NCBI RefSeq assembly: GCF_019397265.1
Contig: NZ_CP068985.1
Coordinates: 868,001 to 932,000, forward strand
DNA length: 64,000 bases
DNA from: Nonomuraea coxensis DSM 45129
GTDB taxonomy: Bacteria; Actinomycetota; Actinomycetes; Streptosporangiales; Streptosporangiaceae
Reading direction: 5' to 3'
Below the pieces are notes generated by a model. The model was not told the origin of the DNA. It did not search any database and worked only from the letters and a program-made list of their open reading frames with translations. The position numbers were made by a program, and so were the translations under genes. Shown piece by piece: positions 1 to 10,663 of this stretch (the first letter of the stretch is position 1; every line of letters begins with the position of its first letter).

Positions 1-179
1 TCACGCAGCAGCCACTCCATGCCTTCGAGCCGCTGGCGGATCTCGTCGAGGACGGCTCCCTGCGTGCGCTGCTCGTAGACGTGGTCCTGTGACGCGCGGT
101 TGAGCAGGTCTCGCATCCTCTCGGAGACGTTCGTGTAGCCCCCTGTCGTGAGAAGGGTCGTGTGGTTGGAATTGTCCAC
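1..179 (-). CDS. Unknown protein, 5' part only
   Basis: Reading leftward from a GTG at 179, this frame stays open for 59 codons and runs off the window edge. An AGGAG motif lies about 8 bases before the GTG, which supports the start. The visible N-terminus is polar and then becomes charged and helical, with a DEIRQRLEGMEWLLR segment at the end, suggestive of an amphipathic helix or short coiled coil. I do not recognise the family and no function can be given. A longer overlapping minus-strand frame is only a compositional shadow. The 193 bases between this start and the next gene hold its presumed promoter; no clear hexamers could be assigned. Confidence 0.55.
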   Translation of the reverse strand, partial: MDNSNHTTLLTTGGYTNVSERMRDLLNRASQDHVYEQRTQGAVLDEIRQRLEGMEWLLR

Positions 180-372
180 CGAAAGGCTCCTTCGCTCGCC
201 GGCGGTATGCCGCGCAGCGGTGGGATAGGTCCGGTTTGCACATGAAATGGCGAGAACGCGACAACCGCATCAGGGGGAGAACTCCCGCCCGCCAACCTTA
301 GCCCCTCGATCAAGGTCCGGAAGCGCCGAATGGAAAGATCGTGGTTGACGGGAGATCGGGCGTTTTCCGTGG

Positions 373-1548
373 TCAGGCACCCGGGGAGGTGTCGCAGATG
401 AAGGCATATGGGCGCTCCATGATGCGAGTCAGGATGATTACCGCTGACTTTTCCCCATTGAGCCGCAGGTCTGCCCGGAGCCGTTCGATGTCGAGAGCGG
501 AGCCCCGCTTTTTGATGGTGACATTTCCGATCCGTCGCTCACGCAGCGCCGCCCGGAGTTTCTTCAGCGAGAACGTCATCACCTCGTCCACGGCGTAACG
601 GGCGGCCCACGGGGTGTCGATCGGCTCGTCGGCCGCGATGTAGGCGATCTGCTGGTCGAGCAGCCGCCCGCCGACCAGGGCGGCCACCTCGCGCACCAGG
701 TGCGCCCTGATGGCGGCCCCGTCGGGCTCGTAGACGTAACGGCCCAGCGCGCCCACCGGGGCGAGGCGCTCGGGGCCGGTGGCGGACAGGGTGTGGCCGC
801 CGGGCAGCAGGGTGGCGCGGCGCATGGCACGGGTGCCCGGGCCGGTCCAGATGGTCGCCTCCTTGACCTCCCCCTTGTACGAGACCCACTCGGTCTCCGC
901 CGACTCCGGCAGGTAGGAGTAGGGGATGCCAGGGGCGACCTTGACGCAGGCGCGACGGGCCCGCGCCACCAGGTCGAGCACCGTCGGCCACGGCGGCGAG
1001 TAGGCCAGCGGGTCGAACGTGCGCCCCCGCCCGGTGCGCCGGGCCGGGTCGGCGAAGAGCACGTCGTGGTCCTCGGGCCGCACCGCCCCCGCGTTGCCCT
1101 CGACCACGCTCACCCGGTCCGCGACGCCGAGCGCCTCGGCGTTCGCCCTGGCCACGGCGACGGTCAGCGGGTCGATGTCCACGGCGGTCACCGTGCAGCC
1201 GGCGCGCGCCAGTGCGACGAGGTCGCCGCCGATGCCGCAGCAGGCGTCGATCACGCGCGCCCCGGCCAGGCGGCGGGCGCGGTGCTCGGCGACCTCCTTG
1301 CGGGTGGACTGCTCCAGGCCGTGCGGGGTGAAGAACATCAGCCCGGCGTCCTCGCCGAACTTCGCCCGCGCCCGCTCGCGAAGGGCCGCCTGGGTGAGCG
1401 CGGCCGAGGTGAGCGCGGCGTCGTACGTGCGGCGCAGTCTCGTCGCGGCGGCGACCGGGTCGGCCCCCGTGGCGGTCAGCTCCCCGGCCTCGGCGAGCGC
1501 CTGCCGGCCGCGGGGGGTCAGGAGCTGTCGGAAGGCGTCGAGGTCCAC
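373..1548 (-). CDS. Class I SAM methyltransferase with THUMP-like domain
   Basis: This 391-aa protein has a Rossmann methyltransferase core. The SAM-binding motif I reads DACCGIGGDL (residues 101-110), the acidic motif II is VDIDP (about 123-127), and a DPARR motif (167-171) sits where the catalytic motif is expected. The C-terminal part (about 310-390) matches the THUMP-like domain found with this family, which suggests an RNA substrate; the actual target is unknown. The start is GTG, 11 bases after the stop of the MarR gene and without a strong ribosome site, so translation is probably coupled to that gene. The domain call is firm and the substrate is inference. Confidence 0.85.
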   Translation of the reverse strand: MDLDAFRQLLTPRGRQALAEAGELTATGADPVAAATRLRRTYDAALTSAALTQAALRERARAKFGEDAGLMFFTPHGLEQSTRKEVAEHRARRLAGARVIDACCGIGGDLVALARAGCTVTAVDIDPLTVAVARANAEALGVADRVSVVEGNAGAVRPEDHDVLFADPARRTGRGRTFDPLAYSPPWPTVLDLVARARRACVKVAPGIPYSYLPESAETEWVSYKGEVKEATIWTGPGTRAMRRATLLPGGHTLSATGPERLAPVGALGRYVYEPDGAAIRAHLVREVAALVGGRLLDQQIAYIAADEPIDTPWAARYAVDEVMTFSLKKLRAALRERRIGNVTIKKRGSALDIERLRADLRLNGEKSAVIILTRIMERPYAFICDTSPGA

Positions 1549-1559
1549 GTTGCCCGACG

Positions 1560-2132
1560 TTATCGCGTCGCGGAACCCCTCGTGACGCGGCCCGTGACGC
1601 CCTCGGAGGGGTCCTCGGCGGCGCAGGAGGGGGCGGGGGTGTCGCCCAGGGACAGCAGGAGCTTGCGGAGCAGAGCGGCCAGGGTGTCACGCTCGCCGGC
1701 GGGGAGCCCGGACAGCAGGCGGGTCTCGTGGGCCGCGTGCCGTCCGAGAACGTCGTCCGCCACGCGCCTGCCCTCGTCCGTGAGCCCGACGAACGTCATC
1801 CGCCGGTTGCCGGGGGCGGGCCACCGGTCGACGAGCCCGCGGTCGAGCAGGTGGTCGATGCGGTTGGTGAGCGCGCCCGGGCTCACCATGGCGGCGGCCG
1901 AGAGGTCCTTCATGCACATGCGGGCGTCCTCGGCGCGCAGGAGCGTGGCGAGCACGTCGAACTCCCACGCCTCCAGCCCGTGCTCGGACAGGAACTCCTT
2001 GGCGGCCCGGTCCAGCAGCCGCGCGGCGCGCGTGACGCGGCCGATCACGCCCGTGGGGGAGACGTCGACGCCGGGCCGCGCCCGCGCCCACTGGCCGATG
2101 ATCTCGTCGACCGCGTCGATCGGCTCGTCCAT
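1560..2132 (-). CDS. MarR family transcriptional regulator
   Basis: The 190-aa protein has a winged helix-turn-helix at about residues 55-125: a recognition-helix region around MVSPGALTNRIDHLLDRGLV, followed by a wing ending GLTDEGR, as in MarR/SlyA proteins. The frame is open further upstream, but the ATG at 2132 is chosen because the extra N-terminal residues would be read through the intergenic operator-like region and look non-coding. It is divergent from an SDR gene starting at 2223. By the usual MarR logic it probably represses itself and that neighbour through the repeats between them, releasing on a small phenolic or oxidant ligand. The ligand is unknown. Confidence 0.85.
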   Translation of the reverse strand: MDEPIDAVDEIIGQWARARPGVDVSPTGVIGRVTRAARLLDRAAKEFLSEHGLEAWEFDVLATLLRAEDARMCMKDLSAAAMVSPGALTNRIDHLLDRGLVDRWPAPGNRRMTFVGLTDEGRRVADDVLGRHAAHETRLLSGLPAGERDTLAALLRKLLLSLGDTPAPSCAAEDPSEGVTGRVTRGSATR

Positions 2133-2150
2133 GCGGTCGATCCTACGACA

Positions 2151-2204
2151 TTGAAATGTTCGACGCCGAGGGCTATCTTCGGCATGGAAGATTTCGATGT
2201 CGAA
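2151..2204. promoter_or_regulatory. Likely MarR operator pair in divergent promoter
   Basis: Two related sites lie between the divergent MarR and SDR genes. The right one is a perfect inverted repeat TTCGA-TG-TCGAA (2193-2204). The left one is an imperfect version, TTGAA-ATG-TTCGA (2151-2163). Short AT-rich dyads of this kind are typical MarR-dimer sites. Assignment to this regulator is inference from position. Confidence 0.55.
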
Positions 2205-2222
2205 GTGTTTGAGGTGAGAGTG

Positions 2223-3083
2223 ATGCGGGTTCTGGTGATCGGCGCGACCGGGTACATCGGGGCGGCCGTGGTGGAGCGGCTGGCCGCGGGGGGTCACGAG
2301 GTGACGGCGTACGTACGCCCGGCGGCCGACGGCGCGCGGCGGGTGCCGGCGGCGGCAGGCGAGCGGTACGGCGACCTGTCGGACCCGGCGACGCTACGGG
2401 CCGCACTCGAGTCCGGGGACGGGTTCGACGCCGTCGTGCACGCCGGGCAGCTCACCGGCGACCGTGAGACCGACCTCGCCGTGGCCGGGGTCCCGGCCGC
2501 CGCCGGGGTACGGATGGTCTACCTCAGCGGCGTCTGGGTGCTCGGCGCGGTCGACGGGGGCGACGAGGACAGTCCGGCCCGGCCGATTCCGCTCGTGGCG
2601 TACCGGGACGAGGTGGAGCGGGTGGTGCTCGGCGGCGGCGGCTCCGTCGTACGGCCCGGCGTGGTGCACGGCCGGGGCGCGGGCATCCTGGTGCTCCTTC
2701 GGGACCTGGCCGCCGAGCGCGGCGCCGGCGTGTACGTCTCGGCCGGCGGCGCGGCGCCCACCTGGCCGTTCGTGCACGTGGACGACCTGGCCGAGCTCGT
2801 CGCGGCGGTCGTGGAGCGCGGCCGGGCGGTCGTCTACCACGGCGTGGGCGAGGAGGCCGTGCCGCTCACGGACGTGGCCGAGGCGGCGGCCCGCGCGGCC
2901 GGCGTCAAGGAGGCCGCGGAGCCCTGGCCGGTGGAGGAGGCGGCGCAGGCGCTCGGGACGGGGTTCGCCGAGGCCCTGGCGCTCGGCCAGCGGGTCGGCG
3001 CCCCGCGCACCCGCCGGGAGCTCGGCTGGGCCCCGAGCCGGCCGGGGGTCGTCGCCGAGCTCATCGAGGGCTCGTACGCCTGA
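2223..3083 (+). CDS. NAD-dependent epimerase/dehydratase family protein (atypical SDR)
   Basis: This 286-aa extended/atypical SDR has the N-terminal dinucleotide motif GATGYIG at residues 7-13, and an Asp-Asp pair in the middle (FVHVDDLAEL) as seen in nucleotide-sugar-epimerase-like proteins. The central strand reads YLSGVW, but the expected YxxxK catalytic pair appears as AYRDEVE, with no lysine. The protein may therefore bind NAD(P) without standard epimerase chemistry. ATG 2223 is preferred because GAGG lies 8 bases upstream; a GTG at 2214 is possible. It is divergent from a MarR gene and probably controlled by it. The substrate is unknown. Confidence 0.8.
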   Translation: MRVLVIGATGYIGAAVVERLAAGGHEVTAYVRPAADGARRVPAAAGERYGDLSDPATLRAALESGDGFDAVVHAGQLTGDRETDLAVAGVPAAAGVRMVYLSGVWVLGAVDGGDEDSPARPIPLVAYRDEVERVVLGGGGSVVRPGVVHGRGAGILVLLRDLAAERGAGVYVSAGGAAPTWPFVHVDDLAELVAAVVERGRAVVYHGVGEEAVPLTDVAEAAARAAGVKEAAEPWPVEEAAQALGTGFAEALALGQRVGAPRTRRELGWAPSRPGVVAELIEGSYA

Positions 3084-3132
3084 TCGACACCCGTTGTTCC
3101 GATCGCTGTCAGCGGACGCGGACGCGTTCGTG

Positions 3133-3161
3133 TTGACTGTCAAGGCCCTCTTGCATATGTT
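3133..3161 (+). promoter_or_regulatory. groESL promoter (vegetative sigma type)
   Basis: TTGACT (3133-3138) and TATGTT (3156-3161) are separated by 17 bases, which is close to the housekeeping consensus. Transcription would begin around 3168, inside the CIRCE element, so a repressor bound there would block initiation. Confidence 0.7.
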
Positions 3162-3166
3162 TCCTG

Positions 3167-3193
3167 TTGGCACTCTCCCCTTGAGAGTGCCAA
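3167..3193 (+). promoter_or_regulatory. CIRCE element (HrcA operator)
   Basis: A perfect 9-bp inverted repeat, TTGGCACTC and GAGTGCCAA, is separated by exactly 9 bases. This is the CIRCE architecture (consensus TTAGCACTC-N9-GAGTGCTAA) bound by the heat-shock repressor HrcA. It overlaps the predicted groESL start of transcription. Confidence 0.92.
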
Positions 3194-3281
3194 CGTGCGA
3201 CGAGGCAGGTCTGACACCCGCGACGGCAGGCCCAGCTGGTCGCCTCTTCTGATCATTCAAATCTGAAGGGGAGGTCCGATC

Positions 3282-3593
3282 GTGACGACCGCCACCAAGG
3301 TTCCCGTTAAGCCGCTCGGCGACCGCATTGTGGTTCAGCCGCTTGAGGCCGAGCAGACCACGGCTTCCGGCCTGGTCATCCCGGACACCGCCAAGGAGAA
3401 GCCGCAGGAGGGCCGAGTGCTCGCGGTGGGTCCGGGCAACTGGGACGAGGACGGCGAGAAGCGCATTCCGCTCGACGTCTCCGAGGGCGACATCGTCCTC
3501 TACAGCAAGTACGGCGGCACCGAGGTCAAGTACAACGGCGAGGAGTACCTCGTGCTCTCCGCCCGCGACGTTCTCGCGATCATCGAGAAGTAG
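3282..3593 (+). CDS. groES: Co-chaperonin GroES
   Basis: This 103-aa Hsp10 forms the heptameric lid of the GroEL folding chamber in the cytoplasm. The family signature is clear: [17 protein letters not shown] near the N-terminus, a mobile-loop region ([15 protein letters not shown]) that contacts GroEL, and [18 protein letters not shown] toward the C-terminus. The start is GTG 3282 after a strong AAGGGGAGG site. It leads a two-gene operon with groEL, with a 69-base gap, and is preceded by a vegetative promoter and a CIRCE element, so HrcA-controlled heat induction is expected. Confidence 0.98.
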   Translation: MTTATKVPVKPLGDRIVVQPLEAEQTTASGLVIPDTAKEKPQEGRVLAVGPGNWDEDGEKRIPLDVSEGDIVLYSKYGGTEVKYNGEEYLVLSARDVLAIIEK

Positions 3594-3623
3594 GCCGGAT
3601 GCGTCGAGCCCCGGGCGCTTTAG

Positions 3624-5282
<1,659 letters not shown>

Positions 5283-5305
5283 TCGGCCCTTCCCGCATCA
5301 CCTGT

Positions 5306-5356
5306 CACGGCCCGCGTCCCGCTGCCGCCTTCCGGCGGAGGGGGAGGCGGGCCGTG
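5306..5356 (+). terminator. Terminator-like hairpin after groEL
   Basis: A perfect 10-bp inverted repeat, CACGGCCCGC (5306-5315) and GCGGGCCGTG (5347-5356), encloses a second small stem CCGCC-TTCC-GGCGG (5325-5338). It begins 24 bases after the groEL stop. Only a weak T-run follows (GCGGTTT), as is usual in high-GC actinomycetes. Confidence 0.55.
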
Positions 5357-5412
5357 GCGGTTTCCGGGGCCCCCGGGCGGGGTGCGTACGCTGGTCGCCG
5401 GGAGGTGGCGGG

Positions 5413-6031
5413 ATGCAGTACCGGCGGGCGGTGCGGAGGTTGGAGCGGCTCGCCGAGACGTGCGACCAGACGCGCCGGGTGGCGGCGGCGGAGCCGTTCC
5501 TGAGGGCGGCTTACGTCTTCGGCGGGCTGGTGGAGGGGGCCGACCCCGGTGGACGCCCTTGAGGTGGTCCTCGTGCTGAACCTGCCGCCCGAGGAGGTGA
5601 CCTGGGGCTCCCAGCCGCCGGGCACGGCCTGGCTCGTGGACTTCCTGGAGCTGGACAAGGGCGGGGTCGTCTACTGGTGGCGCTCCCACCGCGACCCGGC
5701 GTGGAACCACCACATCAGGGAGCCGGTGCGGTTCTGGTCCGTGGAGGAGGGGACGGACCAGAGCGTGCTCGACGCCCTCCGCGACCGCCGCGTCGGCTCG
5801 CTGCGGCGGGAGGCTCCTGGCAGCGACCAGGAGATCCGCGCGCGCACCGCCGAGGAGCTTGAGGCGGCTCTCGCCCATCTGCGCGCGGTGCACCGCTCCT
5901 ACTGGGACCGCGCGTGGCGTCGCGCCCACCGCGGTGTCGGCCGCTACCCCGAGCACCACCTGTGGGAGGCGGTGGAGGGCTATCTGGAGCTCCTGGACGC
6001 CGGTGACGAGGACGGCGACGCGCACCCCTAG
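5413..6031 (+). pseudogene. DUF7711-like protein, interrupted by an apparent frameshift
   Basis: Two reading frames together make one coherent protein of about 206 aa. The first starts at ATG 5413 with GGAGG 7 bases upstream and reads to ...YVFGGLVEGADP, then hits TGA at 5560. The second is open from about 5549 and continues ...VDALEVVLVLNLPPEEV through to 6031. Dropping one C from the CCCC run at 5544-5547 joins them without a seam. From memory the joined protein resembles actinobacterial DUF7711 proteins, including the HPRVPEHHLW-like C-terminal region (RYPEHHLWEAV) and a WNHHIREPVRFWS core. The function is unknown. A sequencing error, a true mutation or programmed slippage are all possible. 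A stand-alone gene from GTG 5549 is less likely, as it would lack the N-terminal helix. Confidence 0.65.
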
Positions 6032-6105
6032 CCGGCGAGGGTGGAGTTTTGTTCGGTTGGGGAAGTGTGGGAAAAGGTGGATTAGTGGCGTAAACCAGCA
6101 GTGTG

Positions 6106-6180
6106 CGATAAGCGTCTATGCCCTGACAATTGTCGTGCATATCGGCTTATCGAGTGAAACATTATGTCAGCCTTAAGGCT
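6106..6180. promoter_or_regulatory. Nested palindromes upstream of the sigma factor gene
   Basis: In an unusually AT-rich gap, CGATAAGC (6106-6113) and GCTTATCG (6145-6152) form an outer inverted repeat around a perfect 10-bp palindrome, GACAATTGTC (6125-6134), all centred near 6129. A further perfect 12-bp palindrome, AGCCTTAAGGCT, lies at 6169-6180. Such dyads look like binding sites for dimeric regulators controlling the sigma gene that starts at 6247. The protein that binds is unknown. Confidence 0.5.
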
Positions 6181-6246
6181 TAGTGTGATCAGTCGATTAC
6201 TCACCGTTATCGTCGCGTCAATGTGACCAATCCGTAGCCGTTCGCT

Positions 6247-6912
6247 ATGACGACAGGCCGGATCAGTGCGGGCATCATGCCTATCGTGAGCGAGGGAAGC
6301 GTCGCCGACGCCAAAATTGGGGTAAGGCTCGCGTCGAGACTTCCGGCACGGACGGATGACTCCGACCTAAGGGAACTGACGAGCCTCGCCGTACAGGGGG
6401 ATCGCAGCGCGATCGAATCCCTGCTCGGCGAGTTGCGTCCGATGGTGGTGCGGTATTGCCGCGCCAGGCTGGGCAGGGTTTCAGGGCAATATCACATTGC
6501 CGATGACGTGGCCCAGGAGGTCTGCATCGCGGTGTTGTCCGCGTTGCCGCGGTACCGCGACATGGGGCGGCCGTTCGCCTCGTTCGTGTTCGGGATCGCC
6601 TCGCACAAGGTGGCTGACGCGCTGCGCAGCTCGGTGCGCTCCGCCGTGCCGACCCAGGACCTGCCGGACGGGCCCGACGAGGGCCCGGGGCCCGAGGAGA
6701 CCGTGGTCCGCTACATCGAGGTCGAGCACGCCCGCCGGCTGCTCGCCCGGCTGCCCGAGAACCAGCGCGAACTCCTGCTGCTGCGGGTGGTCTCCGGTCT
6801 GTCCGCCGAGGAGACCGGTAATGTACTCGGTATGTCACCAGGTGCCGTCCGCGTCGCCCAGCATCGGGCGCTGGCCAGGCTGCGGCAGATGGCGGAGCTG
6901 GAGTCCGCTTGA
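6247..6912 (+). CDS. shbA: ECF-like sigma factor, SigD/ShbA type
   Basis: This 221-aa sigma-70-family protein has region 2 at about residues 60-130 (with ADDVAQEV at 85-92 for core binding and -10 recognition) and region 4 at about 160-215 ([22 protein letters not shown], then the helix-turn-helix). It matches the ECF factor called SigD in mycobacteria and ShbA in Streptomyces, where ShbA drives transcription of the principal sigma gene hrdB. The position between groEL and guaB is the same as in those genera. No Shine-Dalgarno motif precedes the ATG. The palindromes at 6106-6180 may be its control region, and the overlapping next gene may encode its anti-sigma partner. Confidence 0.85.
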   Translation: MTTGRISAGIMPIVSEGSVADAKIGVRLASRLPARTDDSDLRELTSLAVQGDRSAIESLLGELRPMVVRYCRARLGRVSGQYHIADDVAQEVCIAVLSALPRYRDMGRPFASFVFGIASHKVADALRSSVRSAVPTQDLPDGPDEGPGPEETVVRYIEVEHARRLLARLPENQRELLLLRVVSGLSAEETGNVLGMSPGAVRVAQHRALARLRQMAELESA

Positions 6913-7217
6913 CGCCGGAGCACGAGACCGACGCGCTGTTCGATGTGCTCGGTCGTGGAGAGCTGCCCGGCCCCGGTTCGGGTCACGCCGGCGACCCTGC
7001 GGTGCTCCTGCTGGCCGCGCTGGTCGGTGACGTGCTGGATCGGGACGTCCTGGGGCAGAACGCGCGGGAGTGGGGCGGGCTCTGTGCCCTGGGAGGACGG
7101 CCTCGGCTGTCCGAGGTCGGTGACGTGGGCCGGGGCCGCTCCTCAGAGTCTTCGGATGGTTCGCCTGATGATCTCGGTCAGCGACGCTCCTCCGTGTCGA
7201 TGACGCCGTCGACGTAG
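6909..7217 (+). CDS. Possible truncated RsdA-like anti-sigma factor
   Basis: A TTG start overlaps the stop of the sigma gene (TTGA), the usual coupling for a sigma/anti-sigma pair. The first 50 residues contain [11 protein letters not shown] and [16 protein letters not shown], which resemble the sigma-binding start of mycobacterial RsdA (anti-SigD). What follows is low-information, has no membrane segment, and the frame ends at 102 aa, overlapping the convergent DUF5319 gene by 40 bases. RsdA proteins are normally about 250-350 aa with one transmembrane helix. This is therefore either a decayed remnant or a short soluble anti-sigma. Only the N-terminal half looks convincingly coding. Confidence 0.35.
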   Translation: MTPEHETDALFDVLGRGELPGPGSGHAGDPAVLLLAALVGDVLDRDVLGQNAREWGGLCALGGRPRLSEVGDVGRGRSSESSDGSPDDLGQRRSSVSMTPST

Positions 7218-7555
7218 CCCCTGGCGTACTCCCAGGTCACATAGTCGGCGGGGTCGGGGTGGAAGGCCGGCTCATGCACCTGTGGCTGGCCTTTCTCGAT
7301 CATCTGCCGGAGGTTGCCGCGCAGCAGCTCCCAGTCGAAGTAGTGCTGCTCACCGCACTCCGGGCAGTCGAGCACGAGACCCAGGACCCCCTGCGGTTCG
7401 AGCAGGGAGCGGAAGGCCTCGACGTCGGCGAGGTCGGTGATGGCCTCGTCACGCTCGGCCGCGGTCAGTGGCTCCGCGTCGTCGAGCGCGCCCATCGCCG
7501 CGGAAGGGTCGTTCGGGTCGTCCGCGAACGGGTCGCGGGGGACGTCTTCCAGCAC
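7178..7555 (-). CDS. DUF5319 family protein
   Basis: The 125-aa protein opens with VPRDPFADDPNDP, the hallmark of DUF5319 proteins that sit beside guaB in actinobacteria. A CPEC pair (Cys64, Cys67) next to GEQHYFDWE suggests a small metal site. The C-terminus has the conserved [13 protein letters not shown]. The frame is open upstream, but GTG 7555 gives the family's usual N-terminus. The purine-rich GGTGGGAAG lies very close to it, so the ribosome site is not ideal. The function is unknown. The gene converges on the sigma/anti-sigma pair. Confidence 0.8.
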   Translation of the reverse strand: MLEDVPRDPFADDPNDPSAAMGALDDAEPLTAAERDEAITDLADVEAFRSLLEPQGVLGLVLDCPECGEQHYFDWELLRGNLRQMIEKGQPQVHEPAFHPDPADYVTWEYARGYVDGVIDTEERR

Positions 7556-7682
7556 CTTCCCACCATATGACCGATGCGGCCCGCGCGGTGAGTATCTGAC
7601 ACCGGCGGTGAGTGTCCCGGCCCGGTGACGGCCTTGACCCGGTCCTCGCACACCCCCGGCCGGGAGGCCCCTCGGCCGCTGG

Positions 7683-8693
7683 TCAGCTCAGCCAGCCGCG
7701 CCTGGTGGCTTCCACGCCGGCGTGGAAGCGCGACTGGGTGCCGAGTTCGGCCATGGCGTCGGCGAAGCGGGCCCGTACGGTCCTGACCGAGACGCCGAGC
7801 TGGCGGGCGATGGAGTCGTCGCACATGCCCTGCGCGGCCAGGCGCAGCACCTGCACCATGCCCTCGCCCTTGCGGCCCCAGGGGAGCGGCACCGCCCGCC
7901 CCCACAGCTCGTCGAAGAGCGCGCGCAGCACGCCGACGACCACGGGGGTGCGGACCAGGTAGAAGTTGTAGGCGTGGTCGGGCAGGTTGCCGCCCCAGAA
8001 CGGCGGCAGGCCCGCGACCTCCGCGCCGGCCGTCATGAACCAGCTCGGCACCCGGCGCAGGGTCCGCACCTGGCCTCCGGTCTCGGTGAGCGCGGTGAGC
8101 TGGGCGCGGACGCCGGGCAGCGCCAAGGTGTCTACGGGAATGACGGCATATACCGTGAGGAGTTTTCGTTTTTGCGCGTCAATCCAGGGATCCGCAAATT
8201 TGCGGACAAAATCCGTCATGGTGCGCTCATCCGGGATCGCCGTCACCAATTCCATCCCCGGCGACTGCACCGCGATGCCGACGACGCTTTCGTAGAGCAC
8301 GTCCGCGCCGTTCGCGAGTTCGACCGTGAAGGAACCGCTCTGATAGTCGCGGCCGGCGTCGTAATCGCGGATGAGGCCGCGGATCGAGCCGAAGGCGGAG
8401 TCGATCAACCGGCTCTCCTCGGCCAGCCGGTCGAGGCGCTCGGCGATCACCCGGCCGAGCGCGGCGGCGGGGTGCCGGGCGAAGTACTCCCCGGAGTGCT
8501 CGTCCACCACCCCGAGCTTGACCAGGTCGTCGAGCTGGCGGCCGACCTTCTCCACGGGATCGTCCATGGCCTGGGCGAGGTCGGTCCGCGTGGCCCTGTG
8601 CAGGCGCAGGACCGCCGTGTAGAGCGTGCGCTGGGCCGGGTCCAGGCCCAGCGTCTCCAGCGGATCTGACCGGGTGCGGGACTCGTTGCGCAT
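7683..8693 (-). CDS. Helix-turn-helix regulator with LuxR-type C-terminus
   Basis: This 336-aa one-component regulator has a TrmB-like winged helix at about residues 12-75 (LYTAVLRLHRATRTDLAQAM), then a middle segment that resembles the phospholipase-D-like or sensor region seen in similar actinobacterial proteins, and a C-terminal LuxR-type helix-turn-helix at about 270-325 (CDDSIARQLGVSVRTVRARF). ATG 8693 is chosen for a GGAG motif 9 bases upstream; the open frame beyond it is compositional. Proteins of this architecture are abundant in Streptomyces and relatives, but few have known targets. It faces away from guaB across a 484-base gap. Confidence 0.75.
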   Translation of the reverse strand: MRNESRTRSDPLETLGLDPAQRTLYTAVLRLHRATRTDLAQAMDDPVEKVGRQLDDLVKLGVVDEHSGEYFARHPAAALGRVIAERLDRLAEESRLIDSAFGSIRGLIRDYDAGRDYQSGSFTVELANGADVLYESVVGIAVQSPGMELVTAIPDERTMTDFVRKFADPWIDAQKRKLLTVYAVIPVDTLALPGVRAQLTALTETGGQVRTLRRVPSWFMTAGAEVAGLPPFWGGNLPDHAYNFYLVRTPVVVGVLRALFDELWGRAVPLPWGRKGEGMVQVLRLAAQGMCDDSIARQLGVSVRTVRARFADAMAELGTQSRFHAGVEATRRGWLS

Positions 8694-8972
8694 GGTGTGC
8701 GGCTCCGTAGGGGGGACACGGGCGTGCCGTGAGAATAACGCCGCTTGACGCCCTTGTCCGCTTCTTGCGGCGACTGGCGGCTCCCCCTCCGCGTCCGCCG
8801 GCCCGGCCGCCGTGCAGCTTCGTGCAACTGCACCTTTGGACATTGCGGCGTGCCGGTGCGTAACGCAGGATTTACGTAGCGTCGGCATCTCGACAGAGTG
8901 CGGCAGCGCAGCCCATCAGGACGCGGAGGGGGGTTCGGTGGTGCGTGACGCCGCGGCACTGGGCTGCCGGTG

Positions 8973-9014
8973 GCCGGGGGATGGGGCGGATCACCGACCG
9001 TCCCATCCCCCGGC
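8973..9014. other. Strong 17-bp hairpin
   Basis: The arms GCCGGGGGATGGGGCGG (8973-8989) and CCGTCCCATCCCCCGGC (8998-9014) pair along 17 positions with one G-T wobble and an 8-base loop. It is not followed by a T-run on either strand, so a simple terminator is unlikely. It lies in a divergent intergenic region upstream of guaB. Confidence 0.75.
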
Positions 9015-9027
9015 ACTTCTCGTTGCG

Positions 9028-9081
9028 GCGGATGCCGGGAGTACGACGGACCGTGGGGGTCATCGTCCTCCCGGCGTCCGC
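9028..9081. other. Second strong hairpin upstream of guaB
   Basis: The arms GCGGATGCCGGGAG (9028-9041) and CTCCCGGCGTCCGC (9068-9081) pair at all 14 positions with one wobble. After one mismatch the stem resumes for 4 bp (ACGA with TCGT). It begins 13 bases after the first hairpin, so the two could form a compact tandem structure in RNA or cruciform DNA. Confidence 0.72.
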
Positions 9082-9135
9082 ATGTCGGGCGGGCGCGATG
9101 CGCGAGGTCGGCGGGACGCGTTTGGCGGCAGGCCA

Positions 9136-10659
<1,524 letters not shown>

Positions 10660-10663
10660 GTTC

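Noticed and set aside
5549..6031. A complete 160-codon gene starting at GTG 5549
   Set aside because: It lacks a ribosome site, and the upstream out-of-frame segment has a good start site and continues the same protein family.
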